Source: Embiotoca jacksoni (taxonomy: Eukaryota; Chordata; Actinopteri; Embiotocidae). From it: DNA of 64,000 bases. The stretch spans positions 11,720,684 to 11,784,683 of the forward strand of contig JAKOON010000002.1 in the NCBI GenBank assembly GCA_022577435.1, given 5' to 3'. Of this stretch, positions 40,408 through 52,698 are shown piece by piece (position 1 is the first letter of the stretch; the number at the start of each line of letters is the position of its first letter). A program made the translations under genes and the position numbers. The notes under the pieces are model-generated. The model was not told the DNA's origin. It saw nothing but the letters and a program-made list of their open reading frames with translations, and did not search any database.

Positions 40408-41157
40408 AGCATTCAGAAACCAACAGCGGCAGAGCAGCCATGCAAGGTGCTAGAGAGAAAGTTATTTTAGAAATGCCCTCAAATATTTGGCCTTATCGTC
40501 CACCCACTAATTCAGACAAACTTCAGATCGACTGGAGCCCTATGTGAAAGTCACTGCCCTCTCGTTCATTTGAATGCTGTCAGTCCGTCCGTGAAGCGGG
40601 TGTGTCAGCTCAGAGGACTCCAGCAAATGAACAAAGAGTCATCTGGCAAACTAAGTTGATACTGACTCAACTTTTGCTGCAACACAACACAACCTCTTCC
40701 AACTAAGCACAATGTTGGCCAATCACATAAATGTGTTCTTGGTGGATATGTGAGTTTCTACCATTAACCCTGAGGAAAGATAAAACAGTTGCCAGTGTGA
40801 CACCGTCTCAGAGTAACATTCTGTCCTATCGTATTATAAAACTTTGTACTGTGGATATTTTTTGTTGTCTCACTGATGCTTGAAGCAACACACTCCCATC
40901 AGTGCAGTATTGTTTTAACACAGGGCTGGTTTTGGAGCTGAATGCCTGGTTAGCCCTGCATGAACTGCTATGTATTTCTGCAGTACATATAAAATTCTAT
41001 TTTCTAATCTTAGTTATATTAATTCAAAATTTAATATTCAGTCTAAAGACCTTTGTTGATGACAGTTTGACATTTTGAAAATATACTTTGCTGCTTTCTT
41101 GCTGAGAGTCACATCAGCACGTTGTCACACTTTCATGTGTTGAATAGATCTTTTTTT

Positions 41158-41320
41158 TTTTTTACCTTTGGACAGAGCTAGTCTGTCTTTGTCTTTCCTT
41201 TCTCCACTTTTTATGTTCAGCTAACTGGCTGGTGGTTGTTGACAGACATGAGAGTGTCATCAATTTCTCATCTGTACAAGACAGCAAATAGGCAAATGTC
41301 AAGGCTGAACTGCTCCGATT
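41158..41320 (+). repeat. Dispersed repeat family D, copy 2 (partial)
   Basis: Shows tttacctttggacagagct, cagctaactggctggtggtt, gacagacatgagagtgtcat and tttctcatctgta, the 3' half of the family seen at 7730-8085. More diverged. Confidence 0.45.
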
Positions 41321-44300
41321 AGTTAAACCCGGTGTGCTTGGTTTTAATTTCAAACACACTAAATAGGTAACGAGTGAGTCTTGTAGTATTCTGTCTTAAA
41401 TTACCAGTGAATTTCTTTAACATAATTTTTTGTCTTCATCTAGAAAGATGGAATATCAAGAAAAGTTGTTTCACTCTATTAGGTAGACTGCAACAAAATT
41501 CATGAACGTCAAATTAAAGGTTTGCCCACAGACAGCCGTATCGGTCTGGTCTGTGTGTGGGATTTAAAACAGACGCTCTCTTTCTCATTCAGTGTGTTTG
41601 TGTGCATTTGTGCCCCGTAGCAGACTGCTAACAGGGAGAAACACATGTCCACATTAAGCGGTTTCACTGATCAAGCTGATATAACTGGAGATGAAAGAAC
41701 AGAGCGGGAACTAGTCCTCCCTCTGAGTGCTGCGGCTACAAGCTGTCAGAAACAAAACTCACTGTATGCTCATGTTATCATTAAAACTATGTGACAATTT
41801 AACACTGGTGCTTACAAAGCAGAATAAAATACAAAGGAGAGAGGATCAGATCAAATATCATTGGTTTGGAGGTGGGTGTTTGTGAAGCACATGATATTAA
41901 TTTTTTTTCCTTCCTTGTGTTTTTCAACACAGAGAACTTGACATGGTTTTGGAAAACGTCTCCAGAATGAGAACAATGAACAGGAGAGAAAAGGAAGGAG
42001 AGAAGCAGAGGAGTGACTGATTGCAGGGCATCAGACCAAATGGGAACCAGAGACTGTGAGATGTCAGAGCTTCTACAGATTTATACTTTACCTGCTCCCC
42101 TGAGATCTGCCACACATACACCTGCTCAGAGCAGAACGAAAGAAGGGGACGAGATGGGAAAAAGTATGGGCACCAAGTCAGAGGTCAAACGGTGCGAGAA
42201 GATTAGTAATAGAGGCCTAAGTGAGAGATGGAGGACTGCAGAACGAGGGGGCTGGGCCTGAGGAGAAATCAGCAACATCAGCTGGGCCTTATTTAGATCA
42301 ACCTTTTGTACTCTGAAAGGAGCCCGTGGCGGCCGCCTGTACATCTGCCCTCCGCATGTTGGACTGCCCTGGGTGGGCTGCCCGGTTCTGCCTTTTCTGC
42401 CCTCTCCTCATACTACCCTTTATCTTCCTCCAGGGTACAGGGTACTCTGTACATACTAAAATAGAAATGCTATTTTAATAAAAGGCATTCATTCCAACAT
42501 TTCTGATTTAATTCTTAAGGATCACTTCCTTATGGATTTATTGCGAAATAGAAACATGAGCTACAAAAATCCTCCAATGACCATCATACTCGTATTATTG
42601 CTCAAGATTTTGCCCGTCAAGAAGAAGATTAGAAGCATACTCAATGCATTTGCTCGCAGCTGCAGGTTTTGTGGACGGGCCCAGAACATCAAGAGGGCTC
42701 AGTTCCCCATCACCCACTGCTGAGTGACACGACTTCCCCTTCATGGATACTGTCTGTTTAGTGGTAGAGAGAAATTCTGGGATACATGTATTAGACTTCA
42801 AAAACAAATCTATTCTCTAGGCTTTGTTAGGTAGCCTGGTTACAATGTTGTACTGGCCACCATTTGTAGCAATACCAACAATATCCATTATGTCATAAAT
42901 TTCTTAATCCTTCCTGTTTATTCTGTACATTGGTGTGGCTGTGCTTGATATACACAAGACGCTCCGCTGCCAGTGTGTTGGTCAGTGGACACCTTAGTAC
43001 CACCCTCCAGTAGAAGACCACTTTTGTCTGATTGATGCCGTTTTTACCACCACAGACAGGAGAACACAGGAGTTCATGAAACCACCAAGTGTAACTGACA
43101 GACACATGACAGGACAGGACATGCCCCACTCCACCAGTTAACAGTCCGCGGCGCTGCTAACTGTTACTTTGACTCAAGGCTGGTCTGAATTAGAGCCCCC
43201 TCGCCCCTTCTGCGGACCTCATTCCACTGATCCAAACCTAACTTCTGTATAAGTCGCGGCTCGCCAAGTGATTTCTGAATCCCATCAATTGTTTCTTTTC
43301 ACTGGCCAACTCTATCTTTCTATCTTGGCCTCCTCTTCCTTTTGTTAAATCCGTGATGAGTTAACTTGCTTTTTAAGGAAGAAGAGATGCAACTGGGCAG
43401 GTCCCACCTGTACAAAGTTAACTGTGGAGGCCTCACAGAAAGGTCTCTTCTGAGCACAGCTGTAAAATCTTTATGGATATGTCGACTAAACTTTAACATT
43501 AAACTCACTCATATGCTGCATCTTTCGAGACTGATACTGTTTCCACTGATTACTCTGACATAACAGCCAAACAAAAATAACGTTCTTAAGAACTCTGATG
43601 TGACTTTAGCAGGTGGCAGGTGTGTATGTTTGTGTGTGCACAGACATGGCAGTCAGTTTCAGGTGGTGCAATATGAGGTCTAACTGGCTTTATCTAAAAG
43701 TCACTAAATGGTAAAAAGGTCACATGGACTGCCAGACTGTATGTAGGTATAGCAGTTTGAGAAGAAGTACATCCAGATGTGCACTAGTATGCGTGCGTGC
43801 GGAGGCCTAATAGCCCACAGTGACTTTTTCTGATCACAGAACACACCACGCACACACAGCACAGCAACACATGAAAGTACTGTCAAAAGAATCCCCTCAG
43901 GCCCCCTCACAGGAAGACCCCATTACAGCATGTGTGCGTTGATAAAAACGGTCCCCCATCTGCCCCGTGGCTCCTGATAGCCATCTCCTCCCTTCAGTGG
44001 GTTCCTACTCAAACTGTGCAGGTCCAACTCTGTAACTGGCCCCCAAAGAAACAATATAATGGAGTAAAGGAGCCTCTTTATGTTCCAGATAAAACTAATT
44101 TACCCCTTTACTTAATGCCAAATCCCCCAATATGCAATTGGGCATATACATATTAGCATGCCGTGTTATAAATGTGTTCAGTAATGGCAACGTAGTGGCA
44201 CACTTTGTGTGCACGTTTGTATGTCATTTTACTTGGTCACATAAAAGGACGACAGGAGAGGAAGTTCAGTGCATTTCAAACACAGCATTAAAAGGGAAAC

Positions 44301-45838
44301 TACTCTTTTCGGTTTAAGGTGCAAGTTGACTGACATACATGAACAAACACAAACATAACAGAGAAAACATAACAGGATTTTGTAAAAAATTATATTCTTT
44401 CATTCATTACTTATCAATAAAGATAAACAGTAGAGCAACAGTAAAAACCCAAGATTTTCAGTTTGCAGTGATGTAGGGCAAGGGAGAAGAAAATCTCCAC
44501 ACTTGTAAAGCTTGAACCATTAAAAATGTGGCAATAGTTACTTGAAAAAGGACTTAAACAATAAACCCATTGTCAAAAAAGCTGGATATTAATTTTTGGT
44601 CCATCAACCAATCTATAGACAAGTCATTTCAGTGCAAATAACAATCATTGTCAGTGTCTAGTCATGAGAGAGGAACTGCATTGACTAATGCCCACTGGGA
44701 GGCTATCAGAACAGTCAATTGCTCAGCCAGAAATCATTGAACAGTGATGTGTGTTGAAACCTTGAAACACTAAAAACATTCCCTCTTTGTCCTTGAAAAA
44801 AAAGGCATAAATCATTTAATGGCAGTTGATAGCCTAAAGACAACATTTTCAAAAGGAACATGACTTCAATGCACAGCCTCTGTGTATGTTAACATTGTGT
44901 CTGCCACACAAGGATGCAATACTATGATGTCTTGTTACCCTGGGAGTTAAACTGGGAGCCTGTCTTTTCCCGTGCAGTCGGAGCAATCTCATCATGACGT
45001 TATAATGTAGATAAATGGCCCTGACCTGGCAGACTCTCCCCCATCACAGCTAATGGAGGAGTAAAGTCATATTTCACTTCTTGTGCAACTCTGCTGACAA
45101 TCAGTCTGAATCGCAAGGCCCTTCACCAAGAGCGTCTTTTCTTTTTTATTGATTGATATAAAAGCAACACTTGGAGTGACAGTGTCCCACATACAGTATG
45201 TTGGTGTAGTGGTAAAATGACACCTTTCACCCTTCATAGCTCTGTCTCTCTCGACCTTATCGTTTCAATGGCTCTAATCAGCCTCAGGATCAGCCTTGAT
45301 CTCCACTTGACCTGGAATAAATCAAACTACACTCTGGCTGATGGCACATTTGTTCAGTATAACTTACAGTTGACAGTATATTTTTCCTAAAGGCCTCACA
45401 ATAGAATAGGAAATCATGGAGTAATTTACATGTCAACGGCTATATATTTTGGAAAAGTAATACTGTTGTTTGAGGGTTTGGTTTGAGCTTAAGTTTGACA
45501 TCTCAATTTTGAACACAGTCTGGTGGTGGCGTCTCAATGAGACTCGATGATTTTTTAGTTTATCCAGACTGTCTCGTCCACTAATGCCGAGGGGGGGAAC
45601 CACTTAGGATAAAGGTTCTGCGTTTACATTGTAAAATCTGAACTTGTTGTCAGTGTTTCTCACTACAAACAACAAACAGCCCACAGGGAGTAACGCTTGC
45701 TGCAGTTAACACACTCACACATACATGCAGGGACAACCGTGTATGCAGCGGTGCCTCTCACCGTGAGGGATAAACACCATGTCGTGTGGCCCGATCTGTT
45801 TACGAGTTAGCCTCTGGCCGGCCAGGGTCGTGGAGGTT

Positions 45839-45847
45839 GTGTGTGTG

Positions 45848-45900
<53 letters not shown>
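45839..45900. repeat. (GT)n microsatellite
   Basis: GT run with a short ctat interruption near 45849. Confidence 0.98.
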
Positions 45901-45901
<1 letters not shown>

Positions 45902-46029
45902 CGTGTCTGAGAGTGTTAGGGAATGTGTGATAGAAGGATTACAGGCAAGCTGGCCGTCGCTTTCATGAGGAAAAACAAACAGAAACAAAGGCAGAGTGTT
46001 AGACAAGCTCAACGTTTGACAGTTCTGGT

Positions 46030-46077
46030 TCTGTCTGTCTATCGGTCTGTCTGTCAATCTGTCAATCTGTCTGTCTT
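46030..46077. repeat. Imperfect TCTG/TCAATCTG tandem repeat
   Basis: Repeated tctgtctg and tcaatctg units. Confidence 0.9.
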
Positions 46078-48093
46078 TTCTATCTTCTATCTGGCACATT
46101 TGTCTTTGTCATACTCCACCTTTTCCCCGCTGATGTTGCAGCTGTTCCCTGGACGCATCTACTGGCAGGTTGCAACAGCCTTCTGGCGAGTGTTGATCAG
46201 TCCACAGGCCCAGGGAAACATGCTTCTGAACTTATCCACAGGGATGTTTCACAGGAGGCCAGCTGGGAAGTCGGTGGGAACCCAGAGAAAGGTGAGAGGG
46301 TTGAAGTCGAGGGTATAAGTAGGGGAGAAGCAAGAATGATATGAGGAACACATGGAGAAAGATTAAAGAAGAGAAGGTTCTGGTTTGTGAGTGGGAAAGA
46401 GGGGAAGACAGAGAGTCAGAGAAAGATGGTGAATACAGACACGCTTGGTTCTGTTCTCATAATATATAATGGCAAATTTAGAGTAGTTGAAAGCTCAAAA
46501 TATTTGCTTTTTGTTGTATTCTCAACTACTCGCTATACAATTCAAAAATATAAGTATTCTTAATTATTTATACCATGCATTGTGTGTTTTTATTACTGTA
46601 ATGTTTCTTTTTTTTTCCACAGTTGGCACAGGTCTGGATATTTCTTTTTTTTTTTTACTTTTCCACCGTTCTCACTGCCGACATCCAGCTCAGCACAGCT
46701 GTTTATCATGCATCCAACTTGCACTAATGCAGCCAAACACACACATTTCAACTGTCACATCAGCTACATAGGAATACAAAGTCCTCTGACCCCTTTCCTT
46801 TCTTGGCACTACTCTGTCAGAGAGTTTATCAAGGACTGAAACTAGGTGCTCAGTGTTATACATCTCAACTTTAAGTTAATACAATTTTACCTTTTTCATT
46901 TCTTCTTCAATGTAAACACAGCAGAGGCTGGCAAATTGCAGTGTAATTTTCAATAATGTAGTTTGTTAGGTTTTGGACATAAATTTAAATAAATATATAT
47001 AAAATGTGAAAATACTGTAAATACACCAAACTTTGGAAGTGGTTGAGTCTGAATGAGAAAACAGGTCTTGAATTTTGAAAGATGTGGTCATTGAATTCAA
47101 TCTTCATTAAAAGAAGGACAGTGATTGACATTTTAGTGCATGTTGACTTCTGCTTTGCTGACTGTGTAACGAGTTTTGCGTAAACTCAATATTGGGAAAT
47201 GTACATTACCAAATGTGGGAAAAAACTGATAAAGCACTAATGAGGGACTTTTATTAGGATGTGAAAGTTTGTTTGTTAACATTACTTTAATACAAAGCTT
47301 TTGGTCTTTGTTGGAACATCATCTAAATATATTAGCTGTCATTAAAAAGGTACAAAAGCGCTAAACTGAAAATGGTAAAATGTATTCTTACAAGGAAAAA
47401 AACATGTTGCAAAGCTGCTAAAGTTTATTCATATTTCAAAAACGTCACTTTAAAATCACTAAAATTGGAATACATCAACCAGCCAGTGACTACACTGTAC
47501 ATGCTACACAGTCAGTGCAATGTGGTCTACACAGTACCTGTCCATGTTATGTCATATTGCTGGGAAGAGAGAGCCCCCTACTGGACACTTTGGTTTTTAG
47601 GTAATCTTAAAAACTAAACAACTTGAAACAAACCTTTCAAAGAAGTAACATCTTTTTCTGATTATGTCTCTGCTGAAAGTGAAATTTAACAGGCCTGTGT
47701 TGAGATTCAAGCTTGAAACGATAACATTTTTCGTTTAGTCTTTCCGTTACACAATCACTGCCTCGTATCAGATCATTGTGGGCTAAGGTTTAGCTCCAGT
47801 TCACAATCTTTCCTATTGATGTGTAGGGTTGTTGTTTTTTTTTTTTAAAGTCTTTTACCCTCTCTGGTCATGAACTGAATAGTTGCAGCTCCTTTAGTTT
47901 ATTCTACAACAATAGTTTTATTCATTGATTCCTGGTGTGAAGCCCCTGGAGACAAACTGATTGGATGGCTCAATCCGACTGTGTTTTTTACTGTAAAGCA
48001 AGTAAGCTCAATCTTTTGAAGCCAAGAAACACTTGATATATTTACACACAACAATGTCAAAGACTCCAATTGTAGAAGAGCTTATTTCAGGGA

Positions 48094-48420
48094 GAAGCAG
48101 CGTTCAGCTTTTATGCTGCACATATCTGTAACAAGCTCCTGGAGAATTGCAGGTCTGCTGAAACTCTCAGTTTTTTAAAACCAAGGCTGAAGACGTTTCT
48201 GTTTGCCGCTGCCTTTTATTAAATAAAATATGTACTCATTTCCCACAGTGCCCTGTAGCTTTTACTGTTGTATCTCCCTTTTATATTTTCTATAGAACTT
48301 TTAATTTTATCTGTAGCTTTGACATTTTGTATTGATGCCTTTTATGTTTGATGTTAAACACTTTTAATTGTATTGTTACTGAAATGCGAGAAGCTGAATT
48401 TTTCATTATGTCCAGAATGC
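48094..48420 (+). mobile_element. LINE 3' end relic (C-terminus of reverse-transcriptase ORF)
   Basis: A 43-codon open stretch (48094-48222) reads EAAFSFYAAHICNKLLENC, then AETLSFLKPRLKTFLFAAAF and a stop. This is the typical C-terminal end of teleost non-LTR retrotransposon ORF2 proteins. It is followed by a short AT-rich tail with AATAAA. The 5' part of the element is missing. Confidence 0.65.
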
Positions 48421-49624
48421 TTATGTTTACTGTAAAGCTATGACTAATTATCACACTGGTCTGTTCTCACCAAATCCAGTTGTAGTAAAGTTCATGTGTT
48501 ATTGACTGAAACAGGAGTTTCATGAACCATTTTCACAAACTCCTCCTGGATACAAGGGAAGTCTTCCAGGAGATTCACCTCTGTGTCCCTAATAATGAAA
48601 CATTAATGATTTCTCTTCTCCAGTGATGTAATATCATTACTGCACAAAGTTTACCACCTTGTCTCATCGTCATCAACGGTTGAATAGTCCTTATAAGAGG
48701 ACAGATTGCTTCTCTGAAAACCATATACTTCTCTCTTTGTTTCCATCTCTGACACACACGCACAGTGTGGTTTTCCTCTGATAGACCTAACGGCTTCGAG
48801 TGTTCAAACAACAGAACCCCAGCTCACACTGACAGGACAGATTAACACAATGGCCTTAAACATGAGTGGCACAAGTCAAAGGTCAATACACAAGCAAAGA
48901 TATAAATTACCCACTTGGCTCTGTATGACTGTCTTCAAGAGTCAAAGCTCTAGTAAGTTGTACAAGGTAAAAAAATAAATCATTTTCAAAATCCTGTGTG
49001 GTAATCTATTATAATGCGTATTAAACTTTACTTGACAGACCTACTGTACACTATACAGCTTTATGCCCATAACTGCCCATGCACTAGTTATAATGACCAC
49101 TTCTATGAAGTTTAATTGTGTATAATGTGAGTTAGTACAGTAAGTATACAAACTGTGTGACTTTCCCTCTCAAAGATTTTAATACCCTATCTCACCCACT
49201 ACTAAACGCAAATATGCATTAACAAACTTGCATTCATAACAGCATATGAAAATTTGGGGGAGCTGAGTAGATGCTTCTCTAAAAAACACAAACGTGTACA
49301 GTATTTCACAGTGAGCAGAGATCAGGTCAGAAAATGTAAACGTGAGGAGAGTTAAGGTCAAAGCAGCTTCTTTAGTCCTCCTCACACTTTGACTTTCAGC
49401 TCTTTTACAGTACGTACAGCGAGGCGCTTCCTCCTCATTTGCTGCTACTTCGTTTTATTTTCAATCTTGAATCTTTCATTTTGACAGGTCAAATGAAACG
49501 CAGAGGGCGTCATATTTCTGTTACGGAAATAAATTTAAAAAAAAAAAGGCATTTGTAAGGCCATTTTACTTTCGAGGAATAGGATTATGTACGCAGCTAA
49601 ATATCCAATGTGCTATTTCCGTTT

Positions 49625-49705
49625 AAGGTCTGTAGGTGGCGATAATGCTTCCAACCTCCATTATAAACCAACGAGGAAGAAAAAGCGGAAGAAAGCGACA
49701 AAGCG
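49625..49705. repeat. Short dispersed repeat at the fkbpl promoter
   Basis: ctgtaggtggcgataatgc followed by ccaacctccattataaacca and a purine-rich gaggaagaaaaagcggaaga run. I recognise this order from a fish repeat that often ends in a GAA-rich tail. It abuts the probable fkbpl first exon. Confidence 0.35.
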
Positions 49706-49802
49706 TTCGTTTTTGTTTCTGTTCTCCGACCGACCCGCCGGTTTACTACTTTCTGTCTGATGGGGATTGCTGCTATTTCAAATCATACTGTTGATGATTA
49801 AG
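49690..49802 (+). promoter_or_regulatory. fkbpl: Probable fkbpl promoter and 5'UTR exon
   Basis: Short CpG-containing stretch (gacaaagcgttcg; ctccgaccgacccgccgg) ending in a good splice donor, AAG|GTAAGA, at 49803. About 1.08 kb downstream an acceptor sits 3 bases before the fkbpl start codon, so this is most simply the non-coding first exon. The transcription start is not fixed. Confidence 0.5.
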
Positions 49803-50064
49803 GTAAGACGGATGCCTTTGAGTTGTACGCAGCGCTTAACCGTGGCTCATATCACCTAGAGTAAAGAAAATCAGGTGAGAGCACGAGCTGTTGTTATCTC
49901 TCGCTAGTTTATTGCCAAACGCGGTGTTACCGGTTAATATCAATTAATCTACGTCATTTTTTTTTAGCTGAAATAAAGTTGTCCCCGTCTACACGCACAT
50001 TTTTTTTTGTAAGACGTAAGAAGTACAAGAGGATGGAAACTTTAAAAAAAAAACAACCGCTTGT

Positions 50065-50089
50065 TATATATATATATATATATATATAT
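50065..50089. repeat. (TA)12 microsatellite
   Basis: TA dinucleotides followed by a T-run. Confidence 0.97.
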
Positions 50090-50104
50090 TTTTTTTATTG
50101 TTTC

Positions 50105-50285
50105 GGGATTTTCATCTTAAAAGTTACTAAAGTTGTCAAATAAATGTGGTGGAGTATGATATTTGCCTCTGAAATTGAGTGGAAGTATATAGTAGCATCA
50201 AATGGAAATAAAGCGCGAGAACCTCAAAATTGTACTTGCAATACTTGATTAAATGTACTTCGATACTTTGCACCTCTGAGAAACA
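50105..50285. repeat. Dispersed repeat family B, fkbpl 5' region
   Basis: Includes agtagcatcaaatggaaata, aacctcaaaattgtacttgc and gatactttgcacctctgag, a well-known fish repeat (gtacttgagtaaatgtactt type). A second, differently truncated copy is at 39668-39790 (cagtggtggaggaagtgagc, aaaagtcctgcattctgtct) and a minus-orientation trace is at about 3800-3955. Confidence 0.5.
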
Positions 50286-50881
50286 CCTGCAAGTGTATCA
50301 AAAATTAAAAAAAAAAAAACAACTAATGAGCATTACAAACTTCAGCATACAAAAAGTGAATGGGAAGTCGAATCAACACCTTTTTCTGAAACAGTTTCAC
50401 GTTTTGATTTTTATGTTGAGTCATTTGTTGCAGGACTGTTGTTTTAGACAGCATTTGTTTTAACCCAAAGAAATGGTAAAAGAAAAGGAAAAAAAAACAA
50501 CAACTATTCCAACCATGTCACGAGGAAAGGTTACCTAACTTCTTTTAAAGCATGACTTTTTTTTTTTTCTTCAAGGTGTAAGACACTGATGATTTATGCA
50601 AGTCTCTGCTTCAAGCGCCCAAGCTTTTTCCGGACACTTAACACAAGTCCGGTAGCTGGGATATTATCCCAAAGGAAATCGCAAAATCATATTTACCTTC
50701 GCCTCAAACGCTAAACAAAGGTTGTTTGGCCTCCCCTGTCTGGTGGAACAGCCACTCCCATATTTAGTGTCCGCTTCTACATGTACAAAAATGTTTATTG
50801 TCCTGTTCATTCAGCTGGATGTCTGAACAGAAGATGCGATCCACTTTTCTTCACGTCTAAATATTTTCCGTGAACCCAGTG

Positions 50882-52658
50882 ATGGAGCCTGCTCACCCTC
50901 CGGAAACACCGCGTGGAAACGGAGATCCCGGCGGTGTCGACGTCACCTCCTGGGTGTCGGTGAGTCCGGGCGGCCTCTGGAAAGTCCAGCAAAAGCGAAA
51001 GCACGAGTGGAGTCGGCGGACTGTTTCTAGTTCTGGAGATGTTACATGTACGATCCTCTTCTCACAAAACTTTATTCCTAAAAATAAATGTTTTTTTTTT
51101 GTTTTTTTTTTAGAAAAGAAATGTGTGGAGTATCTGGTAATCAAGCTGAAGTAATGTCTCCCTGTGTCTTCTAGCATGCTCGTCCGGTTACTGTCCAAAG
51201 TTGGGTTCACTGTGTCGAGTCAGAGTGCGGCTCAAAGCCGACGAGGGCGAAGCGGAGACCTCGGTGTCTGAAAAAAGAGATGAGGAGCTGCCGGTCCAGC
51301 CTCACCTGTCAGTCGCTGACGTTGGAGAAACGGCGGCCACGCCCTTCCGGAGGTGTCCAGACTCTGTGCTGCAGGTCCCACTGGGTCACTGGACAACACT
51401 GAGGCTCGGGGAGGGTCAGTGTGATATCACAGAAGCCTGTTTGGGGCGGATGAGGGCCGGAGAGAGATGTGAGGTAAGAGTTCACTGTGTTGTCGTTCGC
51501 AAATCGCAAACGTGTCAAATTTCGGTGACAAACACAAAAAGGTTTGTGATATTTGCAACAGCGCGACATATGTTGATATTGAAAAAAACATGCGCCTACG
51601 GCCACTGCCTCAGTCCAAAAGTAAAGCCAGTAATGTGCAGATGCACGTTTTTCCTCCTTAAGTCTACGCTGCCTCTGTGCGAGTCGGCTGAATGTAACTC
51701 CTTCTGACTTAGTTGCGTGTATTTGGCGGGTCCCTAAATCAAAAACATTTCAAACTTTTAATTAAAAATAGGCACTTTCACAATTTGACCATTGTTATTA
51801 CGATCCTTATCACAAAAAAATGTTGAAAAGCTAAAGCAGATAATAGATATTACAACGCCCAAAAAAGTCGAACGTTTCGGAAAATGTTCAGTGGGGAACG
51901 ACTACAACCGATAGATGTGGGAAAAGTCATTTGATTATACATTCATTTGTAACGGTGTTTGCCCAAAACAGCTGGAGTGCAGCACCAAAACCTTACAAGA
52001 AGGGAAACCCCTCGTTGTGCTGTAACCTGAATAAACACGAGTGTTGTGGGGGTCAGTAGTCGGCCACCAGATGTCAGGTTTACAGAGCGTACCAGAGTCT
52101 CAGTACTTCATGTCAATACAGTATAATTCCGCAAACGCGCACATCTGTAATATCACCGCAGCAAATAATCACTTCGAGCTTCATTATTATTTGAACAATA
52201 TGAAGGAAAGAAAAGCAAGAAAACTGTTGATTGATGATGATTGCTTGATTGTGAACATTTTAGATACAATGTCTTTAGACTTTTTTCAGCACATTATTAT
52301 TCACATTCGTATTTTAATAATCATTATATTAAAATAATAATGATTCAATATATAATAATGCTAATAATAATAATAGTCATTCATTTTATAAAATAAATGA
52401 AATCAAAATACCAATGATGATGATAAAAAATGATATATTCATTAAATAATTATATTCTATTCATAATATAATAAAAAATATATAATTATAATAAAACTCT
52501 AGAATGCTTATTAAATTAGATTACACACCATAATACCTACAAAACAGAAATGGATCATTTAGCTGTAATAAATTATTTTGCCATCTTCTTCAGACATTTA
52601 GAAAATTGACCTTCTATTTACTCATTTTTTTATTTAGTTAGTATTTTCTGTTCTCTTT

Positions 52659-52698
<40 letters not shown>

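Larger units (their letters stand above)
28900..49600. other. 20-kb gene desert between wnt2b and fkbpl
   Basis: Outside the listed repeats I found no exon with recognisable protein sequence on either strand. It lies directly upstream of the wnt2b first exon, so it is the natural place to expect wnt2b enhancers, but conservation cannot be judged from one sequence. The 131-codon frame at 45923-46318 has no motif and runs through a simple repeat. Confidence 0.6.

Noticed and set aside
45923..46318. 131-codon open frame
   Set aside because: It runs through a TCTG simple repeat, has no recognisable domain and no supporting splice structure.
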